From positions 992,001 to 1,056,000 of the forward strand of contig VJWM01000025.1 in NCBI GenBank assembly GCA_010909165.1: a stretch of DNA of 64,000 nucleotides, in the 5' to 3' direction. This DNA comes from Anthoceros angustus. Lineage: Eukaryota > Streptophyta > Anthocerotopsida > Anthocerotales > Anthocerotaceae. Below, piece by piece: positions 58,730-64,000 of the stretch. Made by a program: the position numbers and the translations under genes. A model generated the notes under the pieces. That model searched no databases. It had not been told where the DNA came from and saw nothing but the letters and a program-made list of their open reading frames with translations. Positions within the stretch are counted from its first letter, which is position 1. Every line of letters starts with the position of its first letter.

Positions 58730-60690
58730 GCAGCGGCTGATGATAGAAAGGTGCAAAAAGTCTGCCAATCTTCCCTTGAGTTCCGCGTTAGAGTAAATTG
58801 CCACGACTGAAAAGGGAAAAGCCTTCACAGCCGTGGGGCCTTATTTTGCTGCCAGTGCCAGCCTGGCCTTAAGTCTTTGCAGCCTTTCCTTCTTTATTTC
58901 CTTTGTGAAAAGTCCTTACAGCCTTTTCCCTTCGCACGCCTTCTCCTCCCGCAGCTTGCTCTTGCAGAGCGATGCTGTGCTGTGTTCCTATATCCCTCTG
59001 CTGAGAATTTCACAGGGAGTCTGCATGGTTACATTCATGTTAGCTATCTGCTTGGCCCCTTCATCTCCCAACGTGACTGGCAACACCAGCCTCCCTCCTT
59101 TGTGGTGTTTGTGTTGTCACCGACACAGTTGGGTGATGAAGCGGCTAAACAGCTATCTGAGATGACGAGCACCTCACCAGTCCGTGCCAGACTCCCCCCC
59201 AGCTCCTTGTGGTTCTGCGTCCTCTCGTCTGTGGTAAAGTTTGGTGTCTTTGTTCGGGATTCGTCAAAAGCCCGTCCCCATCCTGAGGTGTTGTCGCCTC
59301 GTCGGAGACCGTTTTTACCAAATTCCGGCAGGCACTTGTTGTAGTCACCCTGCCATCTCACTGCAGCTTCTTCTTGTGTGCAGGATTGGCTACCTGCGAA
59401 CGACGCAATCGTGCGATGCTCACGTTTCTCGGGTTCGGTCAGGGCAGGACGCACCTTCAAGAAAGTGCTGTCGCTTTAAGATTTACACTGTTCCTTGCTT
59501 CTGGTATGTAGTTTCTCTGCAGAACTCTCAGATGTATGCAGAGGAGATTGTTTGGTTCGTAAGCATGTGACAACAAGCTTGCATAGGGTCTTGGCCAAAT
59601 GTAACCTGCGTCACAAGCCCGAGCATCATGCAACTCGTGGCATCTTGTGGAGTCCTCTTCTAAAATCCAAAGCAAGGAACAGCAAAAGCTTCACAAAACA
59701 ACACAATCCTCACACGAATTTTCGTACCTACTGCCGAATCGGAAAACAATAATACCACGTATGGAAAACTTCTTTTAACAAGGAGTGCTGTGTCGGCCAA
59801 ATAGAGACCTGTAGAGTATTGTTGGCAAAAATAGGGACCTGAGTAGGCAAGGCAAATGAGACAGCTCTACCTTCCGGGAGACAATTTAAACAAGCACGGA
59901 TTCGTGTGGATCAGCCGCAATCCCAAAGGCAAGATTGGCGAAGGCACGCGAAAAGGCGGGAATTTGGAAAGCAGAGCAAGGAGAGCAGGACATGGCGCGG
60001 AGAGCTACCAGTGATGAGAGGAGTACTTACAATGATGGCGGAGGAAGGTGGAAATCGCAGCCTGGATTACCGAATGGAAGTACGCCATGCAAGATATCAT
60101 TCTTTGCTAGAGTTCAGTAAACCAACCTCTGTAAAAGCACCGTCCCTCGACCAACTCCCACCCGCTGTCCAAGCATTTGGTAGGAAAAGGTTGAATGTAA
60201 GCAAATCGCAAACATGGCAAGGGTCTTCAAGGGAAGGGAAGGGAAGTGCAGAGCGGGAGCAGATAGAGAAGAAGAGCAGGGTTATGTCTCGTCTAATATA
60301 TCTTGTCTTCTACAAGCCGGTACATACTGTATTCTGAGCCACTGGCGGCTGCAATAAAGCCTTACTGAGTTCCATGTTGCCATTTGGCTCTCTCTCAGCG
60401 GAAGGAAGCTCGCAGCCTCAGCCCCGTAGTCTTCTACGAACCTTCTATCCTCGTGTTGCTGCTTCCTCTCGCGGCTGCATTCTCGTCCTGCACCAGTTGC
60501 GTCGTCGGAGCATCTTCTGCCTGGTGCGCTCTGGTTGCCAATTGTTTTCTGCCGAGACAAGCACGTCGCTTCATTCGCATCCTCAGACGAGTCTTTCACC
60601 AAGCAAAAGGAAAGCAGAGCAAGCGGAGCCAAGCCAAGCAACGCAGAGCAGAGCAGACAAGAGAAGAAGAGCAGAGCGAAGAAGAAGAAG
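58730..60690. other. Spacer between PPR gene and zinc-protein gene
   Basis: The PPR 3' untranslated region, then DNA with only unrecognised frames (for example 59906-60337). The last 150 bases are purine-rich with AGAGCAGAGCAAG and GAAGAAGAAG runs, open in frame with the downstream ATG but lacking another ATG. Confidence 0.45.
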
Positions 60691-61105
60691 ATGAAGAAGC
60701 TGGCAAGGGCGAAAGGCAAGGACAGGCAGGCCAGCAGCTCAGCCACTGGAAGCATCCAAGATCCCGATTCGCACGAGGATGACACCTCCACCTCCGCTCA
60801 GGTAACTGTCACACCATCCAATTCGAGCTCCCTGGAAGCGCTTTCACTTCGCGCCTTGCTTTGAGCTTTCCGTGCTGCATTTTTCCCAATCCTCCAAGCT
60901 TGTTCTAACAGCACCGCGCCTCCGGCTTGTGCAGACGAGAACATGCGCGCAGCATAACTCCAACTCGCATCTGGTGCATTACTCGGACAGAAGCGAGTTG
61001 CGGCGCATCTGCGTGGTGTGCAGCAAGCGGCAACACTTCTACTGTCCGTCCTGCAACAGCTTCATGTGCCTCGGCCCCTGCTTTGTCAAGCATCACTCCG
61101 GCTGA
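60691..61105 (+). CDS. Small cysteine-rich zinc protein, PiggyBac C-terminal-like
   Basis: Two phase-0 exons (60691-60801, 60935-61105) give a 93-aa protein. The N-terminus is Lys-rich (MKKLARAKGKDRQ), with a Ser/Asp-rich linker, then RRICVVCSKRQHFYCPSCNS followed by FMCLGPCFVKHHSG. The spacing C-x2-C-x7-C-x2-C-x4-C-x3-C-x3-H-H matches the cross-brace zinc domain at the C-terminus of PiggyBac-type transposases, which binds DNA ends. No transposase core lies upstream. It may be a domesticated fragment or an independent small zinc protein. Splice sites are good GT/AG, and a diverged copy of exon 2 lies 1.8 kb downstream. The basic run before the ATG is open in frame, so a longer 5' form is possible. 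The family call is by recall and tentative. Confidence 0.55.
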
Positions 61106-62241
61106 GCTCAGCTTTCAGACTGTCAGAGGCCATCCGATTCTGTCCTCTTCCTCCTCCTCCTCCTCCTCCTCCTCCTCCTCCTGGCACTGCCTGATCAGCG
61201 AGGCTAGGTACTGGTAGTAATCTTGCCCCGAGCATCGGTGCATAGCAATTTTGGTTCGCATTCAATTTCTATCCAATCTTCTGGAGAGGGACGAGCATCC
61301 AGGGTAGGATTCGAAATGTAACAAGTTACCATACCTTAGAGCCACCATTCCAGCCTCGTGCAGGCGCAGGCCTCCTGGCCTTCAATCCGTCGGTGCAGGA
61401 CAGCACAAATCATCCTGTTCAGCAACTGGTGCCAGTGCTGGAAATGGTGCGTCCTCATCCACAACCTTGTACATTCCTCCACACCTAATACTTCTACATC
61501 AAGCGTAGCAATTCAACACTTTCTTTGCTCCAGGTCATCAGATTTCCATTTCGTCATTGTGAACTTGTGCTCCTTTCTTTCACGATTCTGTTCTCTTGGC
61601 AATGCCTTCCTCTGCAGAAAGCTATACCAGCTTATCTCCAAGTCGCAAACTGGCATTGGTTACTTTTTTGCTCAGGATTCAAGGACAGTGTGGCTCACGA
61701 CACTCGCATTCACAGCTACTCGCTGTGTCCACACAAATCACGAGCTTCCCTTGTCATCATCAGACACATGTTGGCACTACCTCTTATCTACAATATACCC
61801 TCGTCTATACGAGTCTATCTATTCTAGCAGCTGTTGTAACACCATGCAAAATATGCAAAACCAAAAATGGAAAAGCATGCATTGGGTGCTATGAAGCTAG
61901 GTGTCCAATCGGGCAGCGGCCGGCATTGATGAAGAAGCGAATATTATCGGTGGCTAAATTTATAATAAGCAGGGTTGATGCTGAGCTTGTGGGATGGCAG
62001 CCTGTAAGTGGCCGCTGCCAAAAGATGAGCGAGGGCAAGGGCAATCATCACGTTGCTCCTTTCACGTTTGCTCTTAGCGAGCCTCGGCCTTGGTACGCGC
62101 CCTCATTAATTGTATTGTGGTCCCAGCCCCCTTAATTGTGCATGATTATCCTGCGGGCTTCCTTAAAGCCCTGCACATGTCTGCCAACAAACACCAACAC
62201 TTGGGTGTATGCAGATGGCATAGGACCCTTGCAATGTAATG
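60788..62241. repeat. Direct duplication, copy 1
   Basis: From the end of zinc-protein exon 1 (CCACCTCCGCTCAGGTAACT) onward the sequence reappears at 62569. This copy includes intron 1, exon 2, a (CCT)n run (about 61147-61182) and about 1.1 kb of 3' DNA. Frames inside the downstream part are short and unrecognised. The offset is 1781 bp at the left end and 1759 at the right. Confidence 0.97.
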
Positions 62242-62568
62242 TTCGCTGTTGTAACTTCCTTTTCCCAGAATCCAATTGGGGACTTGTTCTTGATTTGTTA
62301 ATCGTTCTTGCAGGTAAGCCGATGACTCATTCACTTGGCTCACACTAATGACAGAGAATTAAAATGAGTGAATCAAAGTGCCTTGAGTGGCGAGTGGTGG
62401 AGGGGGGTGATAACCGAGGACGAGGCTTTAATGAGCACGCAACGGCATTTAGTGCCTGCAGGCTAAATATAAAGGGGAAGCAATCAGCGGTCCCGCTAAT
62501 CCTGCTGATATTGTGCAGCCCGAGCCAGCCCGAATCGGGACGCGGCCCAGTTTGGGCCGCGTTTCCGC

Positions 62569-64000
62569 CCACCTCCGCTCAGGTAACTGTCACACCATCA
62601 ATTCGAGCTCCCTGGAAGCGCTTTCACTTCGCGCCTTGCTTTGAGCTTTCCGTGCTGCATTTTTCCCAATCCTCCAAGCTTGTTCTAACAGCACCGCGCC
62701 TCCGGCTTGTGCAGACGAGAACATGCGCGCAGCATAACTCAACTCGCATCTGGTGCATTACTCGGACAGAAGCGAGTTGCGGCGCATCTGCGTGGTGTGC
62801 AGCAAGCGGCAACACTTCTGTCCGTCCTGCAACAGCTTCATGTGCCTCGGCCCCTGCTTTGTCAAGCATCACTCCGGCTGAGCTCAGCTTTCAGACTGTC
62901 AGAGGCCATCCGATTCTGTCCTCTTCCTCCTCCTCCTCCTCCTCCTCCTCCTCCTGGCACTGCCTGATCAGCGAGGCTAGGTACTGGTAGTAATCTTGCC
63001 CCGAGCATCGGTGCATAGCAATTTTGGTTCGCATTCAATTTCTATCCAATCTTCTGGAGGACGAGCATCCAGGGTAGGATTCGAAATGTAACAAGTTACC
63101 ATACCTTAGAGCCACCATTCCAGCCTCGTGCAGGCGCAGGCCTCCTGGCCTTCAATCCGTCGGTGCAGGACAGCACAAATCATCCTGTTCAGCAACTGGT
63201 GCCAGTGCTGGAAATGGTGCGTCCTCATCCACAACCTTGTACATTCCTCCACACCTAATACTTCTACATCAAGCAATTCAACACTTTCTTTGCTCCAGGT
63301 CATCAGATTTCCATTTCGTCATTGTGAACTTGTGCTCCTTTCTTTCACGATTCTGTTCTCTTGGCAATGCCTTCCTCTGCAGAAAGCTATACCAGCTTAT
63401 CTCCAAGTCGCAAACTGGCATTGGTTACTTTTTTGCTCAGGATTCAAGGACAGTGTGGCTCACGACACTCGCATTCACAGCTACTCGCTGTGTCCACACA
63501 AATCACGAGCTTCCCTTGTCATCATCAGACACATGTTGGCACTACCTCTTATCTACAATATACCCTCGTCTATACGAGTCTATCTATTCTAGCAGCTGTT
63601 GTAACACCATGCAAAATATGCAAAACCAAAAATGGAAAAGCATGCATTGGGTGCTATGAAGCTAGGTGTCCAATCGGGCAGCAGCCGGCATTGATGAAGA
63701 AGCGAATATTATCGGTGGCTAAATTTATAATAAGCAGGGTTGATGAGCTTGTGGGATGGCAGCCTGTAAGTGGCCGCTGCCAAAAGATGAGCGAGGCAAG
63801 GGCAATCATCACGTTGCTCCTTTCACGTTGCTCTTAGCGAGCCTCGGCCTTGGTACGCGCCCTCATTGTGTATTGTGGTCCCAGCCCCCTTAATTGTGCA
63901 TGATTATCCTGCGGGCTTCCTTAAAGCCCTGCACATGTCTGCCAACAAACACCAACACTTGGGTGTATGCAGATGGCATAGGACCCTTGCAATGTAATGT
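62569..64000. repeat. Direct duplication, copy 2 (runs off window end)
   Basis: Second copy, separated from copy 1 by about 327 bp of unique DNA. Compared with copy 1 it shows about ten short deletions (1-5 bases) and very few substitutions, for example loss of one C at about 62740, TAC at about 62819, AGAGG-type loss near 63059, CGTAG near 63274 and CTG near 63745. It is still matching at the last base of the window. Confidence 0.97.
62571..62881 (+). pseudogene. Second, broken copy of the zinc-protein gene
   Basis: Carries only the last 9-10 bases of exon 1, the donor, intron and exon 2 (62715-62881). The upstream coding exon with the ATG is replaced by unrelated sequence. Exon 2 has lost one base in the AACTCCAACTCG stretch, shifting the frame before the zinc domain, and a TAC codon. 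The Cys residues survive in another frame of the DNA but are not joined to a start. Likely non-functional unless the missing bases are assembly errors. Confidence 0.75.

Noticed and set aside
59044-59460. 138-codon minus-strand frame after the PPR gene
   Set aside because: No recognisable domain; plus- and minus-strand frames are equally open.

Overview
The window is nuclear DNA from a land plant. Nearly every gene has several exons with short introns, mostly about 70-180 bp. It carries plant-only genes: photosystem I psaK, a GT37 xyloglucan fucosyltransferase, a DUF579 glucuronoxylan methyltransferase, a CLASSY-like module and a DYW-type PPR protein. It also has TTTAGGG telomere-type tracts and a decayed Ty1/copia element with a tRNA-Met-type primer site. 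The giant PPR protein ends in an unusual DYW variant (KMPARA box, terminal Asp-Arg-His). That points to a lineage with reverse (U-to-C) organelle editing: hornwort, fern or non-Selaginella lycophyte. I cannot choose among these from sequence alone.

Layout. 1-4.5 kb: the 3' end of an NPC1 sterol transporter (+) and a complete xyloglucan fucosyltransferase (-). 4.5-12.2 kb: AT-rich spacer, a short CLASSY-like gene (+), degenerate repeats and an elongin-A gene (-). 12.2-14.6 kb: an APD-like membrane protein lacking its expected RING end, with a telomeric tract and a perfect 48-bp palindrome in intron 1. 14.8-20.4 kb: a broken copia retrotransposon. 21.7-23.0 kb: three head-to-tail MITE-like elements abutting a broken LRR gene. 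24.3-24.9 kb: psaK (+). 25-30.6 kb: AT-rich, nearly gene-free DNA with small tandem repeats. 30.6-58.7 kb is gene-dense: COX10 (-), ING PHD protein (+), J-domain protein (+), glucuronoxylan methyltransferase (-), F-box protein (+), DEAD-box helicase RH41 (-), membrane-anchored methyltransferase-like protein (+), RPAP1/MINIYO (-) and a single-exon 1351-residue PPR-DYW protein (+). 58.7-64 kb: spacer, a small cysteine-rich zinc protein gene, and a roughly 1.4-kb direct duplication that runs off the window end.

The genes do not form one pathway; this is ordinary eukaryotic gene order. Themes that recur are cell wall (fucosyltransferase, GXM), Pol II and chromatin (elongin A, ING, RPAP1, CLASSY-like) and organelle function (COX10, psaK, PPR-DYW). 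COX10/ING and RH41/methyltransferase are divergent pairs with short shared promoters. F-box/RH41 converge with 51 bp between stop codons.

Exon boundaries were read by hand from GT/AG sites, reading phase and remembered family sequences. They are internally consistent in phase but have no transcript support here.
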